NCBI GenBank assembly: GCA_002348545.1
Contig: DEBM01000006.1
Location: forward strand, 79,019-143,018
Length of the DNA: 64,000 nt
Direction: 5' to 3'
Origin: Balneolaceae bacterium UBA2956
GTDB taxonomy: Bacteria > Bacteroidota > Rhodothermia > Balneolales > Balneolaceae
Both the position numbers and the translations under genes were made by a program. The notes under the pieces are model-generated. The model ran no database searches. It was not told the origin of the DNA and saw nothing but the letters and a program-made list of their open reading frames with translations. This document shows, in pieces, positions 39,145 through 49,917 of the stretch; within the stretch, counting starts at the first letter, position 1; every line of letters starts with the position of its first letter.

Positions 39145-40682
39145 TGAATAATTCGACTGATATACCACAAAAATTTCACTTTTCATGTTCTTCTGATTTC
39201 ATTTTTTTACACGATGGATATGCAGAAAATCAATCCATTAGCTATTCAGATATAGCTTTATATAGTCAAAAACTTCCAAATTGGTTAGAGGCTCATCATA
39301 ACGAAGCCCACATCTATATCCTTCAAAGCAATTATTCTACTGAACTTTGCTGCTTAGTTGCCGGCTTATTCTTAGCAGGGATACCATTCTGTGTTGTTGA
39401 CCCAACATGGTCAAGCGCTCAAGTTATGGAAGCTACAGCGGATGTAGCATTGGCAAACTATTTAGATACAATGGATATTTCAGCACTACACACCCAGTGG
39501 TTGGCCTTAATACCAAGTCAAAACCGGTCCAAAAGCGAGCTTAGCTTAATTGTCAAAAATAATCCTTTTGCCTTTTTATTTACTTCGGGCAGTAGTTCCA
39601 GACCAAAGAAAATTCCTCTTCGATATTCTCAACTTTGGGCAGCATATCAAGCTACACAATCTCAATTACATCTTAGCCCAAACCAAAGTTGGGGGTTATG
39701 CTTGCCCCTCCACCATATTGGGGCGCTGAGTATTGTCTTAAAATCATTACTCTCTCACTCATCCATAAGCCTTAGTAATTCATCCGATGTCCAGTGCTGG
39801 AATTCTTGGCTAAATGGTAGTCATAATTGCCGAGTAGTCTCCATGGTACCCACTCAGCTTCATAATTGGCTAAAGTACAATCGGGCTCAAAAAAAATCCC
39901 CCATTATTTCAAAGGCATTCCACTTTATTATTTTGGGAGGCGGACCCACTAACGCTGCTGATGTAGAAGAGGCTGGCAAGCTCGGGTGGCCTATTTTACT
40001 TAGTTACGGGATGACCGAAACCTTTGCACATATATGCTCAATCCCTGCTTCTGATCTTAAGAAGCCCCTAAAAGACCCTCTTCCTGTTGGACTGATACAC
40101 CCTGGTCATTCCATAAGAATAATTAGTGAAGAAGGTGACTATGACCCACTTATCTGGCTTATGGGTACGCAGATTTTTACTCCGGAATCTTCACAGAAAC
40201 TTATGTTAGAAAGTTTTGATGAAGAAGGATGGTTTTGCACTGGAGACATAGGGAAAATGGATGAGAATGGCCTGTTATATATTCAAGCCCGTAGGCTAGA
40301 TCGCATCGTAAGTGGTGGGGAAAATGTATCAGTAGAATGGGTGATTGAATGCCTAAAGCAGCATCTATCTGTACATGATTGTGCTATAATTGGTATAGCT
40401 GATGCTAAATGGGGACAAAAAGTAGTGGCCTTTATTGAACCGGAAAAGACTGTGTTTGCGCCTAGCCACCAAAATAATGATCAAACTGTTTTACTCGATG
40501 AAGAAAATGAACTAAATCCTATGATTACAAAGGAACTCATAGAACATTGCCGAAAAGCATCACTACCTGCTTCCCATCTACCCAAAGAATTTTATTATCT
40601 AAGATCACTCCCACGTACCTCGCTTGGTAAGTTGAAAATACATAGGTTGCAAGAACTTCATTTATTAACCCAAGAAAAATAG
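39141..40682 (+). CDS. menE: o-succinylbenzoate-CoA ligase
   Basis: An adenylate-forming enzyme that activates o-succinylbenzoate with CoA. Motifs are FLFTSGSSSRPKKIPL (P-loop), LSYGMTETFAHI, EEGWFCTGDIGKMD and ARRLDRIVSGGENVS, and the C-terminal catalytic lysine region SLGKLKIHRL. The 513 residues are within family range. The assignment to MenE rather than another acyl-CoA ligase rests on coupling to menC and nearby menA. Confidence 0.9.
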   Translation: MMNNSTDIPQKFHFSCSSDFIFLHDGYAENQSISYSDIALYSQKLPNWLEAHHNEAHIYILQSNYSTELCCLVAGLFLAGIPFCVVDPTWSSAQVMEATADVALANYLDTMDISALHTQWLALIPSQNRSKSELSLIVKNNPFAFLFTSGSSSRPKKIPLRYSQLWAAYQATQSQLHLSPNQSWGLCLPLHHIGALSIVLKSLLSHSSISLSNSSDVQCWNSWLNGSHNCRVVSMVPTQLHNWLKYNRAQKKSPIISKAFHFIILGGGPTNAADVEEAGKLGWPILLSYGMTETFAHICSIPASDLKKPLKDPLPVGLIHPGHSIRIISEEGDYDPLIWLMGTQIFTPESSQKLMLESFDEEGWFCTGDIGKMDENGLLYIQARRLDRIVSGGENVSVEWVIECLKQHLSVHDCAIIGIADAKWGQKVVAFIEPEKTVFAPSHQNNDQTVLLDEENELNPMITKELIEHCRKASLPASHLPKEFYYLRSLPRTSLGKLKIHRLQELHLLTQEK

Positions 40683-40706
40683 TGTAAGATACAGCGATGT
40701 AACTGG

Positions 40707-42002
40707 TTAATCTAATCCAACCCGCTTAAAAATCTGATCAACCTGCTTACTGTGATGGGCTAAATCGAACAGTTCGTCAATTATGTCGGAACTAAGCTGA
40801 GTACTTATAACTGAGTCATCTTGAACCAATATTTTGAATGGGATTTGTTCTTGCCATGCGCGCATTGCTAAAGGTTGAACAACATCATAAGCTTGTTCAC
40901 GCACCATTCCTTGCTCAATGAGTTTGTTCAACACCCTTTGAGAAAATACAAGTCCGTTCGTTTTCCATATGTTGGACTTCATATTATCTTCAAATACCAC
41001 TAGGTTTTCCATAACATTTGAAAAACGATGAAGCATGTAATCCAATAACATTGTGGCGTCAGGTAGAATAATCCGCTCTGCAGATGAGTGCGAGATATCG
41101 CGTTCATGCCAAAGAGGAATATTTTCGAAAGCAGTAATCATGTATCCACGAAGTACTCGAGCACAACCCGTGATATTTTCAGAACTTACAGGATTACGCT
41201 TGTGTGGCATGGATGAGGAGCCTTTTTGCCCTTTACGAAAAGCCTCTTCTACCTCTCGCACTTCGCTACGTTGCAAATGACGCACTTCTACCGCCATTTT
41301 TTCAAGACTTGATCCAATTAAGGCTAAAATTGACAAATAATGAGCATGGCGATCGCGTTGTAAAGTTTGAGTCGAGATTGGCGCTGGCTTGAGACCTAAT
41401 TTTTTACAAGTATGAGTCTCCACCTCGGGTGGAATATTCGCAAAAGTACCTACCGATCCTGACAGCTTCCCAAACTCAACTGCATCGGCGGCTTGCTCAA
41501 ATCTTTCTAGATTACGTTGCATTTCCGCATACCATAGGGCACACTTTAATCCATAAGTAGTCGGCTCGGCATGAATCCCATGGGTTCGACCCATCATCAT
41601 GGTATATTTATAGTCTAAAGCTTTATTTTTAAGTACATCCATCATACGATGTAAATCATTTCGTAGTATTTGATTTGCCCTTTTTAGGCGAACTCCCCAA
41701 GCAGTATCCACCACATCAGTAGAAGTAAGTCCATAATGCACCCATTTCTTTTCATCACCCAGGGTTTCAGATACTGCCCGAGTAAAGGCAACTACATCGT
41801 GACGGGTCTCCTCTTCTATCTCTTTTATACGATCCAAAGAAAAGCTAGCCTTTTGGTAAAGGGTATTCACATCATTTTGAGGTATAACCCCTATTCGTGA
41901 CCATGCCCAACAAGCCGCTAATTCAACATCGAGCCAAGCATCAAACTGTGCTTGCTCCGTCCAAATTGCTATCATTTCTTCGCGAGAATATCGTTCTATC
42001 AT
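40707..42002 (-). CDS. purB: Adenylosuccinate lyase
   Basis: Catalyses two fumarate-releasing steps in purine synthesis (SAICAR to AICAR, adenylosuccinate to AMP). The fumarase/aspartase signature is [31 protein letters not shown] and [13 protein letters not shown] supply other active-site residues. The 431-residue length is normal. It is followed by a bidirectional hairpin before murB, so the two are probably separate transcripts. Confidence 0.97.
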   Translation of the reverse strand: MIERYSREEMIAIWTEQAQFDAWLDVELAACWAWSRIGVIPQNDVNTLYQKASFSLDRIKEIEEETRHDVVAFTRAVSETLGDEKKWVHYGLTSTDVVDTAWGVRLKRANQILRNDLHRMMDVLKNKALDYKYTMMMGRTHGIHAEPTTYGLKCALWYAEMQRNLERFEQAADAVEFGKLSGSVGTFANIPPEVETHTCKKLGLKPAPISTQTLQRDRHAHYLSILALIGSSLEKMAVEVRHLQRSEVREVEEAFRKGQKGSSSMPHKRNPVSSENITGCARVLRGYMITAFENIPLWHERDISHSSAERIILPDATMLLDYMLHRFSNVMENLVVFEDNMKSNIWKTNGLVFSQRVLNKLIEQGMVREQAYDVVQPLAMRAWQEQIPFKILVQDDSVISTQLSSDIIDELFDLAHHSKQVDQIFKRVGLD

Positions 42003-42068
42003 AACATGTATTGAATTAGTGCATTGAGTTTAAAATAAGGTTTCTGAAAATGTGTTTGGGACTAAATT

Positions 42069-42102
42069 AAAAGTGAGTGTCTTGATTACCCTCACTTTTT
42101 TA
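42069..42102. terminator. Bidirectional-type terminator hairpin between purB and murB
   Basis: AAAAGTGAG (42069-42077) and CTCACTTTT (42091-42099) form a 9-pair stem with a 13-base loop; on the minus strand the stem ends in a T-run. It lies just beyond the murB stop and serves murB transcription. Confidence 0.78.
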
Positions 42103-42117
42103 AAATAATGTCTCTAG

Positions 42118-43161
42118 CTAAATGTCTTTACTATTTTTCGAAATAATTTGCACTTCAGCTTCTAAAGAAATTTTAAACATTTCTAATACCTTAGAATGAA
42201 TTAAACTAGCAAATTCACAAATCTCGTCTCCACTAGCCCCACCATGATTTACAATAACTAAAGCTTGTTGTTCGTAGGTACCTACTTGCCCCTTCCTAAA
42301 TCCTTTTCCTACCGCTTTATCAATTAGCCAACCAGCTGCTACTTTGGTATAACCACCAGGCATAGGATAGGTTTTTATATCAGGGAAACGGGTTGATAGG
42401 CGATCAATTTGCTCAGAGGGAAGTAATGGATTCTTAAAAAAACTCCCACAACTACCCTGCGTTTGAATATCAGGAAGTCGTGACTGACGGACCTGAATAA
42501 CAGCGTCAAATAATTGTTGTTGACTGGGATTATGAATTCCATGTTGGCTAAAAAAGTATCCCAAGGATTCATAATCGGTCCTAAGTTGAGCGTTTTTAGG
42601 CAGCTTAAACTGTACCTCTGTAATGATAGCCTTATTTTTTAGCTCATCTTTAAAGATGCTATTTCTATATGCAAAATTACATTTATCTCTATCTATCCAA
42701 ATAAGATCTAAAGTTTCAACATGCAAGTATTGTACGCTGGTAATATACTCTTCAACTTCTACACCGTAGGCACCTATATTCTGAATAGGTGCTGCCCCAA
42801 CACTCCCAGGTATGAGGGCGAGATTTTCTAAGCCTATCCATCCTTTTTCTACTGTCCACTCTACCATTTCATGCCAATTCTCACCGGCTCCAATTAGAAG
42901 TTCTACCGAGTATTCATCTTCATGTATAATATCCTTTTTTTTAAGGCCAACAAGTAACACTAACCCTTCAAAATACCTCGGTAAAAGCACATTTGACCCT
43001 CCTCCTAGCACAAGTATACCAACCTTGTTATTCTTAGCCCAATTCAGCGCTTCAACTAAAGCGCCCACACTGTTGATTCTTGCAACATACTGTGCCTTTG
43101 CGGATACTCCCATAGTGGTATAGGATGATAATTCTACTTGTTTCTCAATAGTAATTGCCAT
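42118..43161 (-). CDS. murB: UDP-N-acetylenolpyruvoylglucosamine reductase
   Basis: A FAD enzyme that reduces UDP-GlcNAc-enolpyruvate to UDP-MurNAc in peptidoglycan synthesis. FAD-binding motifs are VLGGGSNVLLP and PGSVGAAPIQNIGAYGVE; FAYRNSIFK (Tyr/Arg) and QGSCGSFFKNP (catalytic Ser region) follow. At 347 residues it is the longer E. coli-like type. It begins seven bases after the gldE stop, so ssb, gldE and murB form one operon. Confidence 0.96.
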   Translation of the reverse strand: MAITIEKQVELSSYTTMGVSAKAQYVARINSVGALVEALNWAKNNKVGILVLGGGSNVLLPRYFEGLVLLVGLKKKDIIHEDEYSVELLIGAGENWHEMVEWTVEKGWIGLENLALIPGSVGAAPIQNIGAYGVEVEEYITSVQYLHVETLDLIWIDRDKCNFAYRNSIFKDELKNKAIITEVQFKLPKNAQLRTDYESLGYFFSQHGIHNPSQQQLFDAVIQVRQSRLPDIQTQGSCGSFFKNPLLPSEQIDRLSTRFPDIKTYPMPGGYTKVAAGWLIDKAVGKGFRKGQVGTYEQQALVIVNHGGASGDEICEFASLIHSKVLEMFKISLEAEVQIISKNSKDI

Positions 43162-43167
43162 AGGATA

Positions 43168-44511
43168 CTAGGTTGAGACTGGAAGTAATTTTACACGAAC
43201 TTTTTTAATCCTATTTTTTTGGACAGAATGAACTGTTAATTCAACATCCTTGTAAATAACCCTTTCGCCCACCATTGGTAGATTTTCGGTAATACTATAA
43301 ATAAGACCTCCCAATGTCTCAAAGTCATCTTCCTCTGAGGTAAGTTCACGGTCTAATACATCTTCCATATCGTCCAAATCTACATGAGCATCGAAGACGT
43401 AAATTCCATTTTTGAATCTTTTATACAACCTTTCCTCCTCGTCCCCATCATCTACCATTTCACCGACTAATTCCTCTAAAATATCGTCCATCGTGACCAC
43501 TCCTTCCGTTCCTCCGTATTCATCAACTACCACAGCCATGTGTGTTTTCTCCTGCTGAAAATCTCGAAGTAAATCATCCAGTTTTTTTGTTACGGGTATA
43601 AATAATGCTTTTCGGGAAATAGTCTTCCAATTGATTACTTTATCATCATCCTCCGAGTGAATAAAGGGTAGAATATCCTTAGCATGGATAATCCCATTAA
43701 TAGTATCTAAGTCATTTTCATAAAGTGGCATTCTAGAAAGGCTATGCTCACGGATTCGAGCAAGTACATCTGAAAGTGAATCTTCCATAGATACACCAAT
43801 TATATTGACTCGTGAGGTCATTATTTCACGAACGATAATGTTCCCAAATTCGATTACGTTTTCAATAATCTCCCGCTCATCTTCTTTAATTGAACCTCCC
43901 TGTTCACTTACTTCAGCCATCATTTTTATGTCATCTGAACTAAAGGTATTTGAATTTTTAGGTAAAATTCGCTCCAAGCTAAAAGTACTTTCAGCAATTA
44001 ACTTAGCCAGTGGTTTAAGAAGAATAAAATAGATATATATAAAACTACTTAACTTTCTCGATATGCGAAGTGGATCATTGATTGAGATAACTTTAGGAGT
44101 GATTTCACTAAGAATTAGAATCACAAAAGTAAGTACTATTACTTCTATAGTGTAAACTAAAAATTCAGGTGCGGCGGTAAAGCCAATTAGTGAACCGGTA
44201 ATCACAGCCGCCATAACGGAGGCTATTATATTGGCAAAAGTATTCCCTATTAATACTGTAGCTAACAGCCTCCTTGGTTGACTTAGCATCGCAACTACTC
44301 TCGTATCTATTTGAGAAAAGGCTTCGTCTTTGTTCAGTAAATCTTGTTTGTTTGTAAGCGAGAAAAAGGCAACTTCTGACCCGGAGAATACAGCTGAAAA
44401 AATCAAACTAAGAAGCATAATAACTAATTGGATAGACAGAGTGGTTAATTGAAACTCACCACTCTGAATCCATCCAAGAAATATCCACCAATTAGAAAGG
44501 TAAATCGTCAT
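43168..44511 (-). CDS. CNNM/CBS/CorC-domain membrane protein, GldE-like
   Basis: An inner-membrane protein with an N-terminal CNNM (DUF21) domain of four hydrophobic segments ([12 protein letters not shown] is typical), two CBS domains (around [15 protein letters not shown] and [10 protein letters not shown]), [25 protein letters not shown], and a C-terminal CorC domain. Gliding protein GldE has this layout and in many Bacteroidota lies next to ssb, as here. Ion (Mg/Co) transport is the other possible role. ATG 44511 is preferred to 44520; both overlap the end of ssb. gldD is not adjacent. Confidence 0.85.
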   Translation of the reverse strand: MTIYLSNWWIFLGWIQSGEFQLTTLSIQLVIMLLSLIFSAVFSGSEVAFFSLTNKQDLLNKDEAFSQIDTRVVAMLSQPRRLLATVLIGNTFANIIASVMAAVITGSLIGFTAAPEFLVYTIEVIVLTFVILILSEITPKVISINDPLRISRKLSSFIYIYFILLKPLAKLIAESTFSLERILPKNSNTFSSDDIKMMAEVSEQGGSIKEDEREIIENVIEFGNIIVREIMTSRVNIIGVSMEDSLSDVLARIREHSLSRMPLYENDLDTINGIIHAKDILPFIHSEDDDKVINWKTISRKALFIPVTKKLDDLLRDFQQEKTHMAVVVDEYGGTEGVVTMDDILEELVGEMVDDGDEEERLYKRFKNGIYVFDAHVDLDDMEDVLDRELTSEEDDFETLGGLIYSITENLPMVGERVIYKDVELTVHSVQKNRIKKVRVKLLPVST

Positions 44512-44959
44512 CGATATCATCTAAATTAACCGTTTTATTCACTCCCTGATTCACAGTGGTTCCACCGCTTTGAGCATTGTTGGAACTAGAAGCTGACGGC
44601 ATTTCCGACATACCCCCACCGTTACTACCTCGCGAATCTAGCATAGTCATTTGTAAGGCCTTTATCTCAGTAGTATATCTTTTTTGCCCTTGCTTATCCT
44701 CCCACTCTCGGGTCTGCAAAGGTCCTTCAACATAAATCATTGAACCTTTTTTGAGGTACTGTTGGCATACTTCAGCCGTTCTTCCCCACGCTACTACTCG
44801 ATGCCATTCGGTTTTGTCTTGATACTCACCATTGCTATCTCGATAGCGCTCATTAGTGGCAAGGTTAAGGGTAGCTACTGCGGTGTTTGACTGTGTATAT
44901 CGGACTTCAGGATCCTGTCCCAAACGTCCAATCAACATTACTTTATTTAGTGAACTCAT
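44492..44959 (-). CDS. ssb: Single-stranded DNA-binding protein
   Basis: Binds single-stranded DNA in replication and repair. The OB fold opens [22 protein letters not shown], with [14 protein letters not shown] and [13 protein letters not shown] Gly/Ser/Asn-rich linker leads to the acidic tail DIDDDLPF, the partner-binding tip. The 155 residues are standard. The last 20-29 bases overlap the gldE start. Confidence 0.97.
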   Translation of the reverse strand: MSSLNKVMLIGRLGQDPEVRYTQSNTAVATLNLATNERYRDSNGEYQDKTEWHRVVAWGRTAEVCQQYLKKGSMIYVEGPLQTREWEDKQGQKRYTTEIKALQMTMLDSRGSNGGGMSEMPSASSSNNAQSGGTTVNQGVNKTVNLDDIDDDLPF

Positions 44960-45056
44960 ATAATTCTTTTTATTTAATTTTGGTATAAGTTAAAATCCTT
45001 AGGTCAATCATTCCTCACCATTTATATATTTTTAATGAGTAATCAGTACCTAACAT

Positions 45057-46082
45057 TTATTTTATTTCAAACAAATGTGGCGCATCGACCATCCTATTTT
45101 CATGCTCTTTCGATAATAAAGCATAATTAAATCCTGGATGAATAGCACCCCCACCTACTTGTCCTTGCTTATTTAGGGCTATAACACCCACCTGTAGCGA
45201 TTTAGGATCTTTTTCCTTTGAAATTATTCGGGCTACTACTTCCTCACAGGCCTGCTGCGGGGTATAACCTTGGCGCATTAACTCAACAGCCACTGAGGCT
45301 CCTGCAGACCGAATGACTGCTTCGCCAAGCCCCGTAGCAACCGCACAACCTACATCATTGTCTAGGTAAAGACCAGCACCTATAATAGGAGAATCCCCTA
45401 CTCTGCCGTGCATCTTATATGCCGCGCCACTTGTGGTGCAAGCCCCAGATAAATTACCCGACTCATCTAGAGCTAACATTCCTATGGTGTCATGATTTTC
45501 TACATTGATCACAGGAGCGTATCTAGAATCCTCTAACCACTTACGCCATGCTTTTTCAGAAGCCTCAGTGAGCAAATTTTCACGTTTAAATCCCTGCTCC
45601 TCTGCAAATTGCAACGCTCCTTTTCCCACTAGCATGACATGAGGAGTTTCCTCCATCACTTTTCTAGCTACCGAAATAGGGTGTACAATATGTTCCAAAA
45701 AAGCTACTGAACCGCATTGCTGATCATGATTCATAATACAGGCATCCAAGGTAACCCTACCTTCTCTGTCTGGGAATCCCCCAACACCTACAGATTGATT
45801 GGTAGGATCCGCTTCCGCAGTTTTGACACCTAACTCTACCGCATCTAAAGAAGTCCCCCCATTTCCTAGGACTTTCCAGGCTTCTTCATTGGCTAGGATA
45901 CCATGAATCCAGGTTGATATCACCACCGGTTTTACAGAAGACACTTGATGTGATGACATTTGGGTTAACTCATTAATAGCTAAGCTATCCCCTTTAGCAG
46001 CTACCTTAGCAGCTGTAAATGCGCTAATACCTGCTAATCCAGCAACACTCTTTCTTAAAAATTGTTTTCTACTTTGATTCAT
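45057..46082 (-). CDS. N(4)-(beta-N-acetylglucosaminyl)-L-asparaginase-type Ntn hydrolase
   Basis: An exported hydrolase of the glycosylasparaginase/isoaspartyl peptidase family, which self-cleaves to expose a Thr nucleophile. HDTIGMLALDESGNLSGACTTSG carries the cleavage-site Asp-Thr (about residues 197-198), and GAGLYLDNDVGCAVATGLGE follows. The N-terminus SRKQFLRKSVAGLAGISA resembles a Tat signal but with Arg-Lys in place of the twin Arg. The likely role is trimming of glycosylated or isomerised Asn/Asp peptides in the periplasm. 341 residues, normal. Confidence 0.88.
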   Translation of the reverse strand: MNQSRKQFLRKSVAGLAGISAFTAAKVAAKGDSLAINELTQMSSHQVSSVKPVVISTWIHGILANEEAWKVLGNGGTSLDAVELGVKTAEADPTNQSVGVGGFPDREGRVTLDACIMNHDQQCGSVAFLEHIVHPISVARKVMEETPHVMLVGKGALQFAEEQGFKRENLLTEASEKAWRKWLEDSRYAPVINVENHDTIGMLALDESGNLSGACTTSGAAYKMHGRVGDSPIIGAGLYLDNDVGCAVATGLGEAVIRSAGASVAVELMRQGYTPQQACEEVVARIISKEKDPKSLQVGVIALNKQGQVGGGAIHPGFNYALLSKEHENRMVDAPHLFEIK

Positions 46083-46159
46083 CCCCTCTCCATTTTCTTT
46101 ATTTTTTTCGTATTGCTAGCTTATAATTAAAGTATACTATTCGAACCTAAGGTAACATA

Positions 46160-47353
46160 TTATTTATCGGTTAGATGAGAAAGTCCGGGCAATTCTTTCC
46201 CTTCTAAATATTCTAAACTAGCTCCGCCACCTGTAGATACATGAGATACTCGATCACTCAAACTTACATTTTTAATAGCCGAGGCAGAGTCTCCTCCTCC
46301 AACAATGGTTATAGCACCAAATTCAGTTGCCTTCACTAAGGCTTTAGCAACTGAGTGAGTACCCACTGCAAATTTAGGCATTTCAAACACCCCCATAGGC
46401 CCATTCCAAAGTACAGTTTTTGCTTGAGTAATTTCAGCACTAAATAATGAGATGGTTTCTGGACCTATATCTAGTGATTCCCAGTTATCTAAAATTCCAT
46501 CTGAAGCCACCACTTTTCTATTAGCATCGTTTGAAAAATCATCTGCAATAACCAAATCTACAGGTAATATTAAATTAACTCCTGCCTCAAGCGCTTGATC
46601 CATTAGAGATTTTGCCATTGGCATTTTATCTTTCTCTAACAAAGAATTCCCTACCGAATATCCTTTAGTTGCTAAAAACGTATAAGCCATCCCTCCACCT
46701 ATAATAATGGTATCTACTTTCGTCAATAAACGCTGAATAACAGGTATTTTATCCGATACCTTAGCCCCTCCCAAAATTGCCACAAAAGGGCGCTTCGGGT
46801 TATTGACACTCTCACTTAAATAGGTAATCTCTTTTTCTAACAAAAATCCCGAAACTGACTCCTCCAAATGGGCAGTAACTCCTGCAACGGATGCATGGGC
46901 TCGATGCGAAGATCCAAAGGCATCATTCACAAAAACATCGGCATGGGCTGCAAGTTGTCGGGCAAATTGAGGATCATTTTCAGTTTCACCTACATGGAAT
47001 CGTACGTTTTCGAGCACCACAATTTCGCCCCCTTTCGCAGCGGAAATTACCTTTTTAGCAGCCTCACCAATGCAGTCATTGGCAAAATGTACATGCGAAC
47101 TCACTAAACTTGCTAAATGTTGGGCTACTGGTCCCAAAGTAAACTCAGGATTTGGACGTCCTTTTGGCCGGCCCAAGTGAGAGGTCAACACAAGCTTAGC
47201 GCCTTGGTCAACAATATATTGTATAGAAGGAAGTGCTTGAACCACACGGTTGTCATCTGTGATAGTGCCTGCGATTATGGGTACGTTAAAATCGACCCGC
47301 ATTAACACTGTTTTACCCTTTATGTCAATATCACGTAGCGTTTTTTTTGCCAT
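46160..47353 (-). CDS. pgk: Phosphoglycerate kinase
   Basis: Makes ATP from 1,3-bisphosphoglycerate in glycolysis. VLMRVDFNVPI at the N-terminus is the PGK signature; LTSHLGRPKG, GSSHRAHASVAG, AILGGAKVSDKIPV and VLWNGPMGVFE follow, and TIVGGGDSASAI closes the nucleotide site. The 397-residue length is standard. It is divergent from the cysteine desulfurase gene across a 295-base gap in which I see no RNA gene or clear operator. Confidence 0.98.
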   Translation of the reverse strand: MAKKTLRDIDIKGKTVLMRVDFNVPIIAGTITDDNRVVQALPSIQYIVDQGAKLVLTSHLGRPKGRPNPEFTLGPVAQHLASLVSSHVHFANDCIGEAAKKVISAAKGGEIVVLENVRFHVGETENDPQFARQLAAHADVFVNDAFGSSHRAHASVAGVTAHLEESVSGFLLEKEITYLSESVNNPKRPFVAILGGAKVSDKIPVIQRLLTKVDTIIIGGGMAYTFLATKGYSVGNSLLEKDKMPMAKSLMDQALEAGVNLILPVDLVIADDFSNDANRKVVASDGILDNWESLDIGPETISLFSAEITQAKTVLWNGPMGVFEMPKFAVGTHSVAKALVKATEFGAITIVGGGDSASAIKNVSLSDRVSHVSTGGGASLEYLEGKELPGLSHLTDK

Positions 47354-47648
47354 TTCTGAACATTTAATGAGCGAATATATGATAAATGATACATCAAAAA
47401 TAACGATAGGTTTTGAATCTCTCCTATCCTAGTATTTAGTATTATATAAAGCGATAACTAAATAATACACTAATTTACACAACCCTATAATCATTTAAAA
47501 CTTTTCCTACCCTAGCTTGGTAAAGCTGAGCCTTATATTGCGGAATTTACTATTAATTGATTTCCCTAATTTATTCTATATTAACTATTACAACCTATAT
47601 AGACTACGTAGGGTTGCACAAAATCACAAAAGGTTTAATGCCGTTGAT

Positions 47649-48815
47649 ATGAGTTTAAATTCCACCTTATATTTTGATTATGCCGCAACTACACCTCTAG
47701 ATAAAGAGGTGCTAGACGCTATGCTCCCATTCCTAACATCCGAATATGGAAACGCAAATTCAGCCCACCATCTCGGGCAAAGGGCAAAAGTGATAGTAGA
47801 AGATGCCCGAGAACAAATTGCCGAGATAATCGGAGCAAAACCCTCTGAAATCATCTTTACCTCAGGTGGAACAGAAAGTGATAATGCAGTAATTCAAGGT
47901 GTGATGGCGCTTGCTGGGAATAAAAATGAACTTGTTACCTCCCCTGGGGAACATCATGCTGTTTTACATCCTATTGAAATTTCCAAAATGAAAGGTTTTA
48001 AGCCTGTCATGGCACCATTAAATGAGGATGGTATTGTTGATTTGGAAACGCTTGAGGAGCACATAACCGACAAAACCTGCCTGGTTAGCCTGATGCATGT
48101 TAACAACGAAATTGGATCGGTAAATGACATTAAAAAGCTTTCGGATCTTTGCCATGAAAGAGGCATTCTCTTTCATACGGATGCCGTTCAAAGTTTAGGA
48201 AAAATACCTGTAAATATTCAGGAATTAGGAGTCGATTTTCTAAGTGGAAGTGCCCATAAAATATATGGTCCAAAAGGAATCGGACTAATGTATGTACGCA
48301 ATGGAAGTCGCTGGATGCCCTGGCTTACGGGGGGCTCTCAAGAACGCCGCAGAAGAGGAGGCACCACAAATGTACCTGGTGTTATTGGTTTTGCTAAAGC
48401 TTTGGAAATTACAACACGTACCATGGAACAGCAACTCAAAACCTATCAAGGACTCAATGAACATCTTCTTCGTGAATTAAAAACGCATCTATATGCCTGT
48501 GAATGGGAGATAAATGGAAAACCAGGGGTTCATCACATAACTAATTTCTGCTTTCAGAATTCTGAAAAGCGCGGAATTGATGGCGAAATGCTACTTCTAA
48601 ACTTGGATATCGAAGGTATTTGTGTTTCTAATGGCTCGGCCTGTACCTCTGGAGCTGTTGAACCATCTCACGTTCTATTAGCCCTTGGACGGGATGCTGA
48701 ACAAGCTAATTCTAGCATACGAATCAGCTTTGGAAAACATACTACCAAAGAAGACATAAGCCGATTGGTTCTCTCACTTGAGTCAGTTCTTGCTAGAATG
48801 TTTACCCTAGTCTAA
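47649..48815 (+). CDS. Cysteine desulfurase (NifS/IscS family)
   Basis: A PLP enzyme that removes sulfur from cysteine for Fe-S clusters or thiolated tRNA. FDYAATTPLDKEV opens the protein, FTSGGTESDNAVIQG and HVNNEIGSVNDI are PLP-site motifs, SGSAHKIYGPKGIG holds the Lys, and SNGSACTSGAVEPSHVLLALG carries the active Cys on the long IscS-type loop. Met at 47649 is preferred: the upstream extension to 47517 is not family-like. Whether it is IscS or a paralogue cannot be decided because no iscU is near. It is followed by a LOG gene 17 bases downstream. Confidence 0.93.
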   Translation: MSLNSTLYFDYAATTPLDKEVLDAMLPFLTSEYGNANSAHHLGQRAKVIVEDAREQIAEIIGAKPSEIIFTSGGTESDNAVIQGVMALAGNKNELVTSPGEHHAVLHPIEISKMKGFKPVMAPLNEDGIVDLETLEEHITDKTCLVSLMHVNNEIGSVNDIKKLSDLCHERGILFHTDAVQSLGKIPVNIQELGVDFLSGSAHKIYGPKGIGLMYVRNGSRWMPWLTGGSQERRRRGGTTNVPGVIGFAKALEITTRTMEQQLKTYQGLNEHLLRELKTHLYACEWEINGKPGVHHITNFCFQNSEKRGIDGEMLLLNLDIEGICVSNGSACTSGAVEPSHVLLALGRDAEQANSSIRISFGKHTTKEDISRLVLSLESVLARMFTLV

Positions 48816-48832
48816 TACAAGAGTATTGATGT

Positions 48833-49390
48833 ATGAATAAAATTTGTGTGTACTGCGGATCTCGCACCCCCCATCAATCTATTTTTAGCCAATCAGCAGA
48901 TCAACTAGGCAAAGAAATAGCCAAACGATCCTGGGATGTTGTTTTTGGAGGGGGTAAAATAGGAATGATGGGACGGGTTGCCGATGCTGCACTAAGTCAA
49001 AACGGGCAAGTCATAGGTGTAATTCCAACAGCACTGAAATTGGAAGAAATTGCTCATACTGGGCTTTCCGAGCTTATCGAAACCCAAAATATGCATACTC
49101 GAAAGGCAAAAATGGAGGAACTCTCCCATGCTTTTGTCGTTTTACCCGGGGGGTTTGGCACACTCGATGAATTTTTTGAAATACTAACTTGGCGACAGTT
49201 AGGCTTTCACAACAAACCTATTATTCTTGTTGATATAGATGGCTATTTTTCCGGTTTAAAACAATTTATCCAGCGCGCCATTGACGAAGATTATGTTCGT
49301 AAATCCAATTTAAAACTCTTTCATTGGGTAAGTACAGTGGAAGAAAGTATGACTTATTTAGACGAATATTTTCAAATAAATACCGATTAA
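48833..49390 (+). CDS. LOG family (TIGR00730) Rossmann-fold protein
   Basis: Probable nucleoside 5'-monophosphate phosphoribohydrolase of the LONELY GUY family. VFGGGKIGMMGRVADAAL and LPGGFGTLDEFFEILTWRQLG are the two signature motifs, the latter holding the catalytic Glu; 185 residues is normal. It follows the cysteine desulfurase gene by 17 bases. The physiological substrate in bacteria of this type is not established; AMP or modified AMP is likely. Confidence 0.92.
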   Translation: MNKICVYCGSRTPHQSIFSQSADQLGKEIAKRSWDVVFGGGKIGMMGRVADAALSQNGQVIGVIPTALKLEEIAHTGLSELIETQNMHTRKAKMEELSHAFVVLPGGFGTLDEFFEILTWRQLGFHNKPIILVDIDGYFSGLKQFIQRAIDEDYVRKSNLKLFHWVSTVEESMTYLDEYFQINTD

Positions 49391-49536
49391 AGCTGTATTT
49401 TTATTATTAATTTAAAGTAAACATACTGAAAAAAATAGGTGATATGTCAATTGTCACACCATATCCCAAATTTTGTTTCGTAACATGGCTTAGTTTACAA
49501 CAATCAAAAAACCCAAGCTTAACAACTCATCCTACT

Positions 49537-49902
49537 ATGCAAAATCTAACCTTATCATTAGGAATATTACTTATCATTTTAGGCGCAGCATCCTACCTAG
49601 GAACAGGTCAAGAAAGTCCTACCGCGCTAATCCCATCATTTTTTGGCATTCTGTTTGTACTTTTTGGATGGTTAGGCAAAAAAGAATCCTTACGCAAACA
49701 CATGATGCATGCAGCCGCTGGACTTTCACTACTAGGTATATTTGGTACAATAGGGGCAGTTCCAGGGTTAATAGAGGTTATTGGGGGTGGAGTGGTAGAA
49801 CGCCCATTGGCCACCATTTCACGCTCAGCAATGTTTATAATGTGTGTCGGCTTTTTAATAAGAGCCGTTCAATCCTTTATTGTTGCAAGAAAAAAAGCCT
49901 AA
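49537..49902 (+). CDS. Small polytopic membrane protein
   Basis: About 121 residues from Met 49537, with four hydrophobic segments: LTLSLGILLIILGAASYLG, LIPSFFGILFVLFGWLG, AAGLSLLGIFGTIGAVPGL and SAMFIMCVGFLIRAVQ. The upstream ATG at 49444 would add a non-membrane stretch of low plausibility. I do not recognise a named family. It converges on the acyl-CoA ligase gene, 15 bases away. Confidence 0.7.
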   Translation: MQNLTLSLGILLIILGAASYLGTGQESPTALIPSFFGILFVLFGWLGKKESLRKHMMHAAAGLSLLGIFGTIGAVPGLIEVIGGGVVERPLATISRSAMFIMCVGFLIRAVQSFIVARKKA

Positions 49903-49917
49903 ACTCAGAGGTATTCC

